Assembly (NCBI GenBank): GCA_023412455.1
Contig: JAEYNQ010000312.1
Span: 1 to 26,196 of the forward strand
Reading direction: 5' to 3'
Length of the DNA stretch: 26,196 nucleotides
Origin: Bacillota bacterium
GTDB lineage: Bacteria; Bacillota; Clostridia; Lachnospirales; Cellulosilyticaceae
Of the stretch, positions 14,615-23,150 are shown one piece after another. The notes beneath the pieces are model-generated. The model did not search any database and was not told the DNA's origin. It was given only the letters and a program-made list of their open reading frames with translations. The position numbers and the translations under genes were made by a program. Each line of letters starts with the position of its first letter. Position 1 is the first letter of the stretch.

Positions 14615-14640
14615 GCTGGGACACTTAAGGTGACCACAGC
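14615..14640. other. Imperfect hairpin in the purF-purM gap
   Basis: GCTG-GG-A-CAC, a 5-nt loop TTAAG, then GTG-A-CC-A-CAGC forms a stem with one A-A mismatch and one bulge. On the minus strand it is followed by CTCTTTATTA, which is a poor U run, so it could be an mRNA processing or stability element or a weak attenuator before purM. Confidence 0.35.
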
Positions 14641-14683
14641 AGCTTCTATTGACTATTGATTATTACTATCTAATAAATATTTT

Positions 14684-16069
14684 TTAATTGGCATTAACAG
14701 GCACTTCCATGGGATACCTGCCATTAAAACATGCCTTGCAATATTGACTCTTAAAGCCACACGCCTCACGAAGCTCTTCTTCTCCTAAATAGGTTAACGA
14801 ATCTGCCCCTAGATACTCACAAATTTCTTCAACAGATTTTAGAGCCCCTATGAGATACTCCCGATACGGGGTATCGATGCCAAAGAAACAAGAATATTTA
14901 ACAGGTGGGGAAGTAATACATACATGAATCTCCTTGGCTCCAGCCTTACGAATTTGTTCCACAATGCGTTTGCAAGTGGTGCCTCTTACAATGGAATCAT
15001 CAATCATAATCACACGCTTACCTTCTAGATTTTGCTTAAGGGGAGAAAGCTTCATCTTAACTGCATTTTCACGCATTTCTTGTGTAGGTTGAATAAAGGT
15101 ACGACCAATGTAACGGTTTTTTACCAAGCCTTCACCATAAGGAATACCTGACTCTTTGGCATAGCCGATAGCAGATGGAATACCTGAATCAGGAACAGGC
15201 ATGACCATATCAGCTTCAATAGGACGTTGCTTTGCTAAAAGACGTCCTGCATTCACTCTAAAATTATACACACTGTCTCCATCTAACACACTATCAGGAC
15301 GAGCAAAATAAATCAGTTCAAAAACACAAAGGTGCTTTTGACATATACTAGCAGGCTGTAAGCTTCTTAACCCTGTCTCATCAATGACTACTATTTCACC
15401 AGGTTCTACATCTCTTATGAATTCTGCATCCAGTACATCTAATGCACAGCTTTCAGAAGCCAATACATAGCCATCTTTTAACTTCCCAATACACAAAGGC
15501 CTTAGGCCATGGGGATCTCTAATCCCCATTAAACTATGGCCTGTGGTTAAGACAAGGGCATAGGCCCCCTTTACAAGACTCATGGTATTTTTTATACCTG
15601 TTTCTATTCCTTTATGACTATAGCGTGCCATCAGATTTAGGATAGACTCTGTATCGGTAGTGGTATGAAAAATAACACCACTATCTTCTAGGATTTCACG
15701 AATATTATCTGCATTTACAAGATTTCCATTATGTGCTAACCCTATATCCCCTTTTTTGTACTTGGCTACAAGAGGTTGGGCATTCCTTACATCTTTATCT
15801 CCTGCTGTTGAATAACGCACGTGTCCAATAGCGATAGGCCCCTGCAACTCATTGAGTGCTTTCTCATTAAACACATCGGCTACCAAGCCCATCCCTTTAA
15901 CGGCTTCTATCATCCCTTGATTATTTACAGCAATTCCAGCACATTCTTGTCCCCGATGTTGAAGGGCAAAAAGACCATAATAAACCAGCCGCGCTGCGTT
16001 TTTCTGCTCCCTATAAATACCTATAACCCCACACTCTTCGTGGAGTGAATCCTCTTGCAAAAATTCCAT
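14684..16069 (-). CDS. purF: Amidophosphoribosyltransferase (iron-sulfur type)
   Basis: The 461-aa enzyme makes phosphoribosylamine from PRPP and glutamine, the committed step. Residues 1-12 look like the propeptide removed to expose the catalytic C13 (E-E-C-G-V-I-G-I-Y). The Ntn glutaminase domain (13-about 240, with H-R-G-Q-E-C-A-G and H-N-G-N-L-V-N) is followed by the PRTase domain with V-I-M-I-D-D-S-I-V-R-G-T-T. Cysteines in C-V-F-E-L-I-Y-F, K-Y-S-C-F-F-G-I and Y-C-K-A-C-F-N-G match the 4Fe-4S ligands of the Bacillus-type enzyme, which is oxygen-sensitive and inhibited by AMP/GMP. AAGGAGAG precedes the ATG; the gap to purC is 11 nt. Confidence 0.97.
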   Translation of the reverse strand: MEFLQEDSLHEECGVIGIYREQKNAARLVYYGLFALQHRGQECAGIAVNNQGMIEAVKGMGLVADVFNEKALNELQGPIAIGHVRYSTAGDKDVRNAQPLVAKYKKGDIGLAHNGNLVNADNIREILEDSGVIFHTTTDTESILNLMARYSHKGIETGIKNTMSLVKGAYALVLTTGHSLMGIRDPHGLRPLCIGKLKDGYVLASESCALDVLDAEFIRDVEPGEIVVIDETGLRSLQPASICQKHLCVFELIYFARPDSVLDGDSVYNFRVNAGRLLAKQRPIEADMVMPVPDSGIPSAIGYAKESGIPYGEGLVKNRYIGRTFIQPTQEMRENAVKMKLSPLKQNLEGKRVIMIDDSIVRGTTCKRIVEQIRKAGAKEIHVCITSPPVKYSCFFGIDTPYREYLIGALKSVEEICEYLGADSLTYLGEEELREACGFKSQYCKACFNGRYPMEVPVNAN

Positions 16070-16080
16070 ACATTCTCTCC

Positions 16081-16785
16081 TTATTGGGTAACTCTTGTAA
16101 GCATTTCCTGGTAAACCTCTTCTACGCCACCAAGATCTCTTCTAAAACGATCTTTATCTAATTTTTTATTGGTCTCAGCATCCCAGAATCGACAGGTATC
16201 TGGTGAGATTTCATCTGCTAAAATAATTCTGCCATCTACACGTCCTAATTCAATCTTAAAATCAATAAGTTTAACACCAATTTTAAGAAAATATTCTTTT
16301 AAGAGGGCATTCACTTTGAAAGTTATTTCACTCATTATTTTAAGTTCCTCTGCTGTTGCTATACCCAATGCTAAAATTTGATAATCATTGATCATGGGAT
16401 CTCCCAAAGCATCATCTTTTAGGCAGTACTCTAAAGTAGGATTTTTTAACTCTGTTCCTTCTTCTACTCCAAAACGTTTAGAAAAAGAGCCTGCAGCTAC
16501 ATTACGTACAATCACTTCAAGAGGTACAATCTGTACAGCCTTTACAACAGTTTCTCTGTCATTGAGCTCTTCTACAAAATGAGTTTCAATACCATTTTCC
16601 TCTAACATTTTACACATAATATTGCTCATGCGATTGTTAACGACGCCCTTTCCCACAATGGTCCCTTTTTTCTCACCGTTAAAAGCTGTTGCATCGTCTT
16701 TGTAGCTTACAATATAATATCTTTCGTCCTCTGTCTTAAAAACTTTTTTTGCCTTGCCTTCATAAAGCTGTTCTCTTTTTTCCAT
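16081..16785 (-). CDS. purC: SAICAR synthetase
   Basis: The 234-aa enzyme joins CAIR and aspartate with ATP to form SAICAR. It begins Q-L-Y-E-G-K-A-K-K-V-F, the PurC signature, and contains E-V-I-V-R-N-V-A-A-G-S-F, L-I-D-F-K-I-E-L-G-R and D-E-I-S-P-D-T-C-R-F-W. Length is typical of the short bacterial form. GGAGG lies 11 nt before the ATG, a slightly long spacing. It follows purE by about 50 nt. Confidence 0.97.
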   Translation of the reverse strand: MEKREQLYEGKAKKVFKTEDERYYIVSYKDDATAFNGEKKGTIVGKGVVNNRMSNIMCKMLEENGIETHFVEELNDRETVVKAVQIVPLEVIVRNVAAGSFSKRFGVEEGTELKNPTLEYCLKDDALGDPMINDYQILALGIATAEELKIMSEITFKVNALLKEYFLKIGVKLIDFKIELGRVDGRIILADEISPDTCRFWDAETNKKLDKDRFRRDLGGVEEVYQEMLTRVTQ

Positions 16786-16836
16786 AATCTTTCATTCCTC
16801 CACTATGTATTAAGTTATTAAATTTTTTATACTTCC

Positions 16837-17325
16837 TTACATGAATTGTTGACGCACTGCCTCATCTCTTTGAGCAACCTTTTTAGCCATAGCTACTTTG
16901 TGTGCCTTGAGCTTCTCTTTAAGTTCATTATTACTGGTGGCTAGAATCTGAACTGCTAAGATACCCGCATTTTCTGCTCCATCAATAGCCACTGTAGCCA
17001 CCGGGATTCCTGGAGGCATTTGTACCATAGATAAAAGGGAGTCCATGCCATCAAGGGTACTGGACTTTATAGGAAGTCCAATAACAGGAAGAGTGGTATA
17101 CGCTGCTAATACGCCTCCTAAATGGGCTGCTTTTCCAGCTGCTGCTACAATAACACCTACCCTATTTTGTTCTGCATTTTTTGCAAACTCTTCTGCTGCT
17201 AGAGGCGTCCTATGAGCAGAAATAACACGTACCTCTACTTCTATCCCAAATTCTTTAACGGTTTTTATACCACGTTCGACTACTGGAAGGTCTGAATCAC
17301 TTCCCATAATAAATGCTACTTTCAT
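16837..17325 (-). CDS. purE: PurE, N5-CAIR mutase / AIR carboxylase
   Basis: The 162-aa enzyme has the PurE start M-G-S-D-S-D-L-P-V-V and the active-site blocks I-S-A-H-R-T-P and A-A-G-K-A-A-H-L-G-G. The A-A-H-L block argues for class I PurE, which uses N5-CAIR made by PurK, and against the class II N-A-L-S type. No purK is seen in the window, so it must lie elsewhere or the enzyme works on AIR and CO2 directly. AAGGAGG is 6-7 nt before the ATG. The 121-bp gap to purL shows no clear promoter or hairpin. Confidence 0.95.
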   Translation of the reverse strand: MKVAFIMGSDSDLPVVERGIKTVKEFGIEVEVRVISAHRTPLAAEEFAKNAEQNRVGVIVAAAGKAAHLGGVLAAYTTLPVIGLPIKSSTLDGMDSLLSMVQMPPGIPVATVAIDGAENAGILAVQILATSNNELKEKLKAHKVAMAKKVAQRDEAVRQQFM

Positions 17326-17446
17326 ATCTTACCTCCTTAAAATTCTTCTCCATCACCTTATCTCTAACCTTTACCTCTATTCTATCAAGGAATAGGTTTT
17401 TCAGTCACTACACCTTTCTTAACTAGGAATCACCTTCTAGCTCTAC

Positions 17447-20400
17447 TTATTTAAAATAGTGGACACCTGATAAGAAAAGTCCTTGTTCCTTATTCCCTGG
17501 AATATTTTTATGTACATATTTCCCAACACGCTCACTGTGCCCCATCTTACCTATAATCCTTCCATCCTTTGAAAGAATTCCCTCAATATTAAGCATACTA
17601 CCATTCACATTGACATGACCATCCTTGCTTGGGAAACCAGCTTCATCCACATATTGGCTAAAGATTTGCCCATTATGAACCAACTCTTCTAGCACAGCTT
17701 GTGGGGCTACAAAACGGCCTTCACCATGTGAAAGTGGAATCTCATGAATATCCCCTAAGTTGACATTGTTAAGCCATGGTGACTGAATACTTGTAATCTT
17801 TGTTCGGGCCATGAGAGAAATATGTTTACCAATGGTATTGTAAGTTAGGGTTGGACAGTTAACATCCATCTCTCTAATTTCACCATAAGGCAAGAGCCCC
17901 AGCTTAACCAATACTTGGAAACCATTACAAATCCCCAAAATTAAACCATCCTTTTGGTACAAATGCTCATGAATAGCTTGTTTTAACTTTTCGCTTCTAA
18001 AGACAGAAGCAATAAATTTTCCACTGCCATCTGGTTCATCTCCTGCTGAGAAACCTCCTGGGAAAGCTAAAATCTGAGCAGTCTTTATAGCCTTCTCCAA
18101 GCGATTAATAGAATCCTCTATAGCTGTAGGTGTCTGATTTACAAAAAGAACCTCCTTAATCTGAGCCCCTGCTTTTTCAAAAGCACGACGTGTATCCATC
18201 TCACAGTTGGTTCCTGGGAAGACAGGAATAACCACTTGTGGTGTAGCCACTTTATTTTTAGCAATATAAATTTGACGTCCTTTATTAAAGGTAACATCCT
18301 TAGCATCCTCTTCACTATCTACCTTTAGAGTAAATACTTTAGCAACAGGTGCAAGCATCGCCTCAATAGCCCAAGGAATGGAATAAGGTACACCATTTAT
18401 TATAATTTCCTTCTCTTCTGTGGTGGTACCAATGATCTCAAAGTTATAGGTAGGTAATTCTTTAGCTACTTCTTCACTTACTTCGAGAATAATATCCCCA
18501 TAATGAGCAGCAAAAGGTTGAATGCCTTTTAGTTTCACTTCTAAACCTATTTCATTTCCTATGGCCATTTGCGTAAGCGCTGCTACTATTCCTCCCTTAC
18601 CTACAGCATAAGCACTTTCAACCTTGCCTGCTTTTACTAAATCACGAATGGTACGATACCCTCTATGGATAGCTTTAAAATCAGGAATAAGTGCTGTATC
18701 CCTTGGAATACTTAGTAAAACCAAAGTGTTTCCTGGTGCCTTTAAGCTTCCACTTACACAGTCTTTTGCATCTCCTATATTACAAGTAAAGGATATAAGA
18801 GTAGGAGGTACGCTGATGTTTTCAAAGGTTCCAGACATACTATCCTTTCCACCAATGGCACCAATCCCCAATTCCTTTTGTGCATGTAAGGCACCCAAAA
18901 GGGCGGCTACAGGTTTCCCCCATTTTATACTATCTTCACCTAAACGTTCAAAATATTCCTGGAAAGATAAGTAGGTCTTTGTATAATCAGCACCTAGGGC
19001 TACTAATTTAGCTACACTTTCTACTACGGCATAAAGGGCACCATGGAAAGGTGAGCTTTCAGAAAGCTCTGGGTCAAAACCATGAGTCATGTAAGTAGCT
19101 GCTGTCGTTTCTCCTTCTATTACAGGCACCTTAGCCACCATACCCACTTCTTTTGTCAATTGATTTTTACCACCATAAGGCATAAGAACAGAGCCTGCTC
19201 CTATACTTCCATCAAACTGCATCCCTAAGCCCTTTTGAAGGCCCACATTAAGGTCAGTAAGTGTCTTAAAGATGCTTTCTTTGGTTAAGTCTTCTTCTGT
19301 AATAGTAAGAGTAGGTGCTAAAATCTTTGCTTCTCTTTGCTGCGTCACACCTGCACTATCTAAGAAATGACGATTAATATGTACGACTTCCTGTCCTCGC
19401 CATGTCATGACTAAATTCTTTTCTTCCGTTACTTCCGCTACACAAACTGCATTTAGATTCTCCTTAGCCGCTTTTTCAATCATCCATTCTAAATCTTGCT
19501 TCTCAATAGCAATAGCCATACGCTCTTGAGATTCTGAAATGGCTAATTCTGTAGCATCTAACCCCATATATTTAACAGGTACTTTATCTAAGTTAATGCA
19601 AAGACCTTCTGCTATTTCACCAATAGCAACACAGACACCCCCTGCACCAAAATCATTACAACGTTTAATACGTTTAGAAAACTCTGGATCTCTAAACAAA
19701 CGTTGAAGTTTTCTTTCTTCTACTGGATTCCCTTTTTGCACTTCTGAACCACATTCTTTAAGAGAGTCCTCTGTATGTTCCTTAGAAGATCCTGTGGCAC
19801 CACCACAACCATCACGTCCTGTTGCTCCTCCTAATAGGAGAATGACGTCACCTGGAAGAGGTTCTTCACGTTTAACACTGGATTTCTTTACAGCCCCTAC
19901 AACAGCACCTACTTCTAGACGTTTTGCTTTATAACCAGGATGATAATACTCTTTTACTTCACCTGTAGCTAGCCCGATTTGATTGCCATAAGAACTATAG
20001 CCATTGGCTGCTGTTTTAGTAATGACACGCTGTGGGAGTTTGCCAACGAGGGTATCTTCAATGGCTTCATTAGGATCGCCACTCCCTGTGACACGCATGG
20101 CCTGATAAACATAGGCTCTTCCTGAAAGCGGATCACGGATAGCACCTCCTAGACATGTGGCTGCTCCACCAAAAGGCTCAATTTCCGTAGGGTGATTATG
20201 GGTTTCATTTTTAAATAGAATCAAATACTCCTCTTTTTTGTCACCAACAGGGATGGCTTCCTCAATAGTGCAGGCATTAATCTCTGCTGATTCCACTAAT
20301 TCTTTCATTTTTCCGTTCTTTTTAAGGTATTTTACAATAAGTGTGGCCATATCCATAAGAGATACTTTTTTTGCTTTGTCCTGATACAGCTCCTCGCGCA

Positions 20401-21169
20401 TGCCATAGTATTCTTCCAATGCAGCTTCAATAGGTGCTGCTAACTCCCCTTCTTCTACTTCTATCTTGGTGAGCTCTGTCATAAAAGTGGTATGACGACA
20501 GTGATCAGACCAATAGGTATCTACAACCTTTAATTCCGTATAACTTGGATTTCTATTTTCCTTGGCAAAGTATTCTTGAAAATAAAGAAGATCCTCTAAG
20601 CTCATTGCAAGTCCTTCTGCTTTTCTAAAGTCCTCTAACTCTACCTTGTTGAACTGGATAAAACCTTCTAACACCTTGACATCTTTAGGTACAGGATAGC
20701 TCATATCGAGAGTTACCTCTTTAGTTAAAGGGACTTCCTCTGCTTCCACAGGGTTAATTACACTCTTCTTTATTTTTAGAAGTTCTTCTTCTGTTATTTC
20801 TCCTTGAATGATATAAACCTTTGCAGTTTTTACAACAGGATTTAAGGAACTATCGATGGTACGAATACATTGAGAACAAGAATCTGCTCGTTGATCATAT
20901 TGCCCTCTTAAATAACTTACTGCAAAAATATGACCTTCTACTTCGCCTAATTCTTCTTCTAAAATAACATCCGATTGAGGCTCTGAAAAAATAGTATTTA
21001 ATGCTTTTTCATAGGCAGCTGTTGAAATATGTTCAATATCATATCTATTCAATATACGTATGTCTTTCACCGCATCCATATGGAAGAATTCCTTTAGCTC
21101 ATGTTTCATACGTTTTGCTTCTACATCAAAACCTTTTCTCTTTTCTACATAGACTCTGAAAACACTCAT
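17447..21169 (-). CDS. purL: Phosphoribosylformylglycinamidine synthase, single-chain clostridial form
   Basis: This 1240-aa enzyme converts FGAR and glutamine to FGAM with ATP. It combines the roles that PurS, PurQ and small PurL share in Bacillus. A PurS-like N-terminal region (about 1-150) is followed by two PurM-like halves, with D-H-C-R-H-T-T-F, N-E-T-H-N-H-P-T-E-I-E-P-F-G-G and G-G-K-D-S-M-S-G-T-F. A class I glutaminase forms the C-terminus (from about residue 990), with nucleophile C1081 in G-I-C-N-G-F-Q and the triad partners H1211 and E1213 in G-H-S-E-R-V-G. The length fits the clostridial subfamily. AAAGGGG precedes the ATG. It is the first gene of the purine cluster, with its promoter at 21216-21244. 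Confidence 0.97.
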   Translation of the reverse strand: MSVFRVYVEKRKGFDVEAKRMKHELKEFFHMDAVKDIRILNRYDIEHISTAAYEKALNTIFSEPQSDVILEEELGEVEGHIFAVSYLRGQYDQRADSCSQCIRTIDSSLNPVVKTAKVYIIQGEITEEELLKIKKSVINPVEAEEVPLTKEVTLDMSYPVPKDVKVLEGFIQFNKVELEDFRKAEGLAMSLEDLLYFQEYFAKENRNPSYTELKVVDTYWSDHCRHTTFMTELTKIEVEEGELAAPIEAALEEYYGMREELYQDKAKKVSLMDMATLIVKYLKKNGKMKELVESAEINACTIEEAIPVGDKKEEYLILFKNETHNHPTEIEPFGGAATCLGGAIRDPLSGRAYVYQAMRVTGSGDPNEAIEDTLVGKLPQRVITKTAANGYSSYGNQIGLATGEVKEYYHPGYKAKRLEVGAVVGAVKKSSVKREEPLPGDVILLLGGATGRDGCGGATGSSKEHTEDSLKECGSEVQKGNPVEERKLQRLFRDPEFSKRIKRCNDFGAGGVCVAIGEIAEGLCINLDKVPVKYMGLDATELAISESQERMAIAIEKQDLEWMIEKAAKENLNAVCVAEVTEEKNLVMTWRGQEVVHINRHFLDSAGVTQQREAKILAPTLTITEEDLTKESIFKTLTDLNVGLQKGLGMQFDGSIGAGSVLMPYGGKNQLTKEVGMVAKVPVIEGETTAATYMTHGFDPELSESSPFHGALYAVVESVAKLVALGADYTKTYLSFQEYFERLGEDSIKWGKPVAALLGALHAQKELGIGAIGGKDSMSGTFENISVPPTLISFTCNIGDAKDCVSGSLKAPGNTLVLLSIPRDTALIPDFKAIHRGYRTIRDLVKAGKVESAYAVGKGGIVAALTQMAIGNEIGLEVKLKGIQPFAAHYGDIILEVSEEVAKELPTYNFEIIGTTTEEKEIIINGVPYSIPWAIEAMLAPVAKVFTLKVDSEEDAKDVTFNKGRQIYIAKNKVATPQVVIPVFPGTNCEMDTRRAFEKAGAQIKEVLFVNQTPTAIEDSINRLEKAIKTAQILAFPGGFSAGDEPDGSGKFIASVFRSEKLKQAIHEHLYQKDGLILGICNGFQVLVKLGLLPYGEIREMDVNCPTLTYNTIGKHISLMARTKITSIQSPWLNNVNLGDIHEIPLSHGEGRFVAPQAVLEELVHNGQIFSQYVDEAGFPSKDGHVNVNGSMLNIEGILSKDGRIIGKMGHSERVGKYVHKNIPGNKEQGLFLSGVHYFK

Positions 21170-21215
21170 TGTGGTTCCCCTTTCATAAGTATCTACCTTA
21201 ATTACTATCTTCTAA

Positions 21216-21244
21216 AGCGTATCATACATCCTAGATAGAGTCAA
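21216..21244 (-). promoter_or_regulatory. Promoter of the pur cluster
   Basis: On the minus strand -35 TTGACT (21239-21244), a 17-bp spacer and -10 TACGCT (21216-21221), preceded by TGA as an extended -10, lie about 50 bp before purL. A better -10 hexamer, TATGAT, is present but only 14 bp from the -35. Confidence 0.65.
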
Positions 21245-21248
21245 TATT

Positions 21249-21261
21249 TTATCCGAACATT
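21249..21261 (+). promoter_or_regulatory. PurBox-like site 1
   Basis: TTATCCGAACATT matches the Bacillus PurR PurBox AWWWCCGAACWWT at 12 of 13 positions and sits 4 bp upstream of the purL -35, where PurR repressor sites are expected. Confidence 0.65.
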
Positions 21262-21279
21262 ACTTCAATTTATCTATAT

Positions 21280-21292
21280 AAGGTTCGATTTT
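21280..21292 (-). promoter_or_regulatory. PurBox-like site 2 (inverted)
   Basis: On the minus strand AAAATCGAACCTT matches the PurBox at 11 of 13 positions and is inverted to site 1. The CGAA cores are 26 bp apart, wider than the 16-17 bp I recall for Bacillus pairs. Confidence 0.5.
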
Positions 21293-21373
21293 GAAAGATA
21301 TATTTTTAATTTCTCTCCTTCACAGCCTATTTTCCCTCAAATGTTGTCTTTTATTTTCAGATAAGTTAAGGTG

Positions 21374-21386
21374 CTTATCGAACATT
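21374..21386 (+). promoter_or_regulatory. PurBox-like site 3
   Basis: CTTATCGAACATT matches the PurBox at 11 of 13 positions. It lies about 90 bp beyond site 2, just past the sigF terminator, and may be a chance match. Otherwise 21293-21400 holds no gene that I can see. Confidence 0.3.
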
Positions 21387-21400
21387 TCCCTTCACTATGC

Positions 21401-21438
21401 AATAAAAATGGCTGCAGACAATCTCATTGTCTACAGCC
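21401..21438 (-). terminator. Terminator of the spoIIA operon
   Basis: A 12-bp stem GGCTGTAGACAA/TTGTCTGCAGCC (one wobble; 21427-21438 with 21410-21421, loop of 5) is followed on the minus strand by ATTTTTATT. It ends sigF transcripts before the purL promoter. Confidence 0.92.
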
Positions 21439-21472
21439 TAAAGTAGCTTTAAAATCTTACGTATCTATCTCG

Positions 21473-22186
21473 CTACATCAAGTGCCTCATTTTCTTTAAA
21501 ATACGTTTTTCGATACGTGATACCTGAACTTGAGAAATATTCAATAATTCTGCTATCTCTGTTTGAGTTCGGTCTTCAAAATAACGTAACGTAATAATTT
21601 TCTTTTCAATAGGTAATAACGTTTCTATCATTTCCAGAAGCACAATCCGGTCAACTAGTCCACCTTGTTCTTTTGGATTTTGATCAATTTTATCTTCTAA
21701 TGTAATAGCTTTCCCATCTCCTTGATAAATCACTGCATTTAAAGATTCTATTTCTGCACTGGATTCCATGGCTTCCACTACTTCCTCAATAGCAAGGTCT
21801 AAGCTTGCTGCTATTTCACCAATAGTAGGCTCTCTATCCAGTTCCTTTACTAATTGTTCTTTTATAATATGTGCTCGATAAGCCGTTTCTTTTAAAGAAC
21901 GACTGACTTTAATAAGTCCATCATCTCTTAAAAAACGCTTTATTTCTCCTACAATCATAGGTACAGCATAAGTGGAAAACTTTACATTAAAATTCAAATC
22001 AAATTTCTCTATACTCTTTAAAAGACCAATACTACCAATCTGAAAAAGGTCCTCCATATCATAGCCACGATTACCAAATCTTCTTACTAGACTCCAAACT
22101 AACCCCATGTTCTCCTTTACCAAAAGGTTCTTGGCCTCATTGTTACCCGCCTGTGCTTGTTTTATAAGCTCTAGGGTATGGTCCAT
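21473..22186 (-). CDS. sigF: RNA polymerase sporulation sigma factor sigma-F
   Basis: The 237-aa sigma-70-family factor has region 2 (about 18-90: D-L-F-Q-I-G-S-I-G-L-L-K-S-I-E-K-F-D, then F-S-T-Y-A-V-P-M-I-V-G-E-I-K-R-F-L-R-D-D), region 3 (about 95-155) and a region 4 helix-turn-helix (195-235: L-R-Y-F-E-D-R-T-Q-T-E-I-A). Sigma-F is the first forespore-specific sigma factor and activates spoIIIG, spoIIR and others. Sigma-G is similar in sequence, but placement directly after spoIIAA and spoIIAB identifies this as sigma-F. AAGGTGG precedes the ATG; the gap to spoIIAB is 31 nt. Confidence 0.96.
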   Translation of the reverse strand: MDHTLELIKQAQAGNNEAKNLLVKENMGLVWSLVRRFGNRGYDMEDLFQIGSIGLLKSIEKFDLNFNVKFSTYAVPMIVGEIKRFLRDDGLIKVSRSLKETAYRAHIIKEQLVKELDREPTIGEIAASLDLAIEEVVEAMESSAEIESLNAVIYQGDGKAITLEDKIDQNPKEQGGLVDRIVLLEMIETLLPIEKKIITLRYFEDRTQTEIAELLNISQVQVSRIEKRILKKMRHLM

Positions 22187-22217
22187 TGTATCCCACCTTT
22201 CTCCAAGACAGTATCTA

Positions 22218-22649
22218 CTACTCTCTGAGAGATTTTTTCATTCTAATAGTTGTTCCCTTCCCCTTTTCAGAGCTTACTTCTATTTCATCCATCATCGACT
22301 GCATGACAGTAAAACCTAAGCCGGCTCGTTCCTCCTCTAAGGAGGTGGTATAAAGAGGTGTCATTGCTTCATCTATATTGGCAATTCCCATTCCATAATC
22401 TATTACTTCTACTTCTATGTCTCTTCCTTCATAAGTACATTTTACTTCAACCAGACCATCGTTCCTTCCTCTATAACCATGAATAATACTATTTGTAACA
22501 GCTTCGGATACAGCCATTTTTATATCATTGATTTCTTCTACAGTTGGGTCAAGTTGGGCAACAAAGGCACTTACAACAACACGTGCAAACCCCTCGTTTA
22601 TGGATTGACTAGCAAATTGTACCTGCATACTATTTTTCTCTTGCATCAT
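22218..22649 (-). CDS. spoIIAB: Anti-sigma-F factor and serine kinase SpoIIAB
   Basis: The 143-aa GHKL-fold protein binds sigma-F and, with ATP, phosphorylates SpoIIAA. It shows the N box V-S-E-A-V-T-N-S-I-I-H-G-Y, the G1 box D-Y-G-M-G-I and the G2 box G-L-G-F-T-V-M-Q-S-M. A longer frame starts at 22670 overlapping the spoIIAA stop. I prefer the ATG at 22647-22649 because AAGGGGG sits 5 nt before it and because the Bacillus protein starts just before the M-x-I/V-x-F block, as here. The next ATG (22646) is equally possible. Confidence 0.95.
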   Translation of the reverse strand: MMQEKNSMQVQFASQSINEGFARVVVSAFVAQLDPTVEEINDIKMAVSEAVTNSIIHGYRGRNDGLVEVKCTYEGRDIEVEVIDYGMGIANIDEAMTPLYTTSLEEERAGLGFTVMQSMMDEIEVSSEKGKGTTIRMKKSLRE

Positions 22650-22669
22650 TTGGTCCCCCTTAATTCTCA

Positions 22670-23008
22670 TTAGGCTAATACTTCTAGTGCTTGTTCTTGG
22701 CTTGCATAAATCTTCATCAAACGATTAACGCCTGAAAGCTCAATGAGCTGGGCTGTCTCAGGACGTACATTAACGAGTGCAATGCTCCCTCCACATATGG
22801 CTACATTGCGATATCTTCCCATTAGCATACCTATTCCTGCACTATCCATAAATTTTACGCACTCAAGGTCAAATACTAAATTTTTTGCTCTTTTCTTTTG
22901 AAATTCATGATCTACTTGCTGTCTAATTTGTACACATGTATGATGGTCTACTTCACCCTGTAAAATAGCAACTAATGTACGACCTACTATTAAAAAATCT
23001 ATTTTCAC
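22670..23008 (-). CDS. spoIIAA: Anti-anti-sigma factor SpoIIAA
   Basis: The 112-aa STAS-domain protein releases sigma-F by binding SpoIIAB when unphosphorylated. The motif L-Q-G-E-V-D-H-H-T matches the Bacillus protein, and F-M-D-S-A-G-I-G contains the serine phosphorylated by SpoIIAB and dephosphorylated by SpoIIE (residue 56 from this start). I chose the GTG at 23006-23008, which has AGAAGGG 7-8 nt upstream. An ATG six codons earlier (23026) is in frame but has only a weak ribosome site. The gene begins the spoIIA operon; no dacF is present upstream. Confidence 0.95.
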   Translation of the reverse strand: MKIDFLIVGRTLVAILQGEVDHHTCVQIRQQVDHEFQKKRAKNLVFDLECVKFMDSAGIGMLMGRYRNVAICGGSIALVNVRPETAQLIELSGVNRLMKIYASQEQALEVLA

Positions 23009-23049
23009 CGCATACCCTTCTTTCATTATGATTTATTCCAAGCATCTTT

Positions 23050-23078
23050 AGAATAGTATAATTGGTATTAATTGTCAA
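23050..23078 (-). promoter_or_regulatory. Sigma-A-like promoter of the spoIIA operon
   Basis: On the minus strand a perfect -35 TTGACA (23073-23078), a 17-bp spacer and -10 TATTCT (23050-23055). Bacillus spoIIA uses sigma-H; no good sigma-H match is seen. The -35 overlaps a 5-of-7 match to the Spo0A box (TGTCAAT against TGTCGAA). Confidence 0.7.
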
Positions 23079-23106
23079 TGAATTTCCAAGTATTTACATT
23101 GTATTT

Positions 23107-23150
23107 TAAAAAAAGAACTAACTACATTTAAGAAGTAAATGTACTTAGTT
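23107..23150 (-). terminator. Terminator overlapping the end of the TPR gene
   Basis: The stem AACTAA-x-TACATTTA/TAAATGTA-x-TTAGTT (23116-23130 with 23136-23150, one mismatch, 5-nt loop) is followed by TTTTTTT on the minus strand. The last codons and stop of the TPR gene are inside the stem. Confidence 0.88.

Noticed and set aside
14615..14640. A true terminator between purF and purM
   Set aside because: The stem is imperfect and lacks a proper U run, so it is kept only as a weak hairpin.
18624..18974. A 116-codon plus-strand frame opposite purL
   Set aside because: It is antisense to conserved PurL motifs and has no ribosome site.
21170..21300. A purine (G-box) riboswitch before purL
   Set aside because: The three-helix purine aptamer with its conserved loop sequences could not be found; PurBox-like sites explain the region better.
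22650..22670. SpoIIAB start at 22670 overlapping spoIIAA
   Set aside because: The ribosome site AAGGGGG lies inside that extension and the Bacillus protein begins further in.
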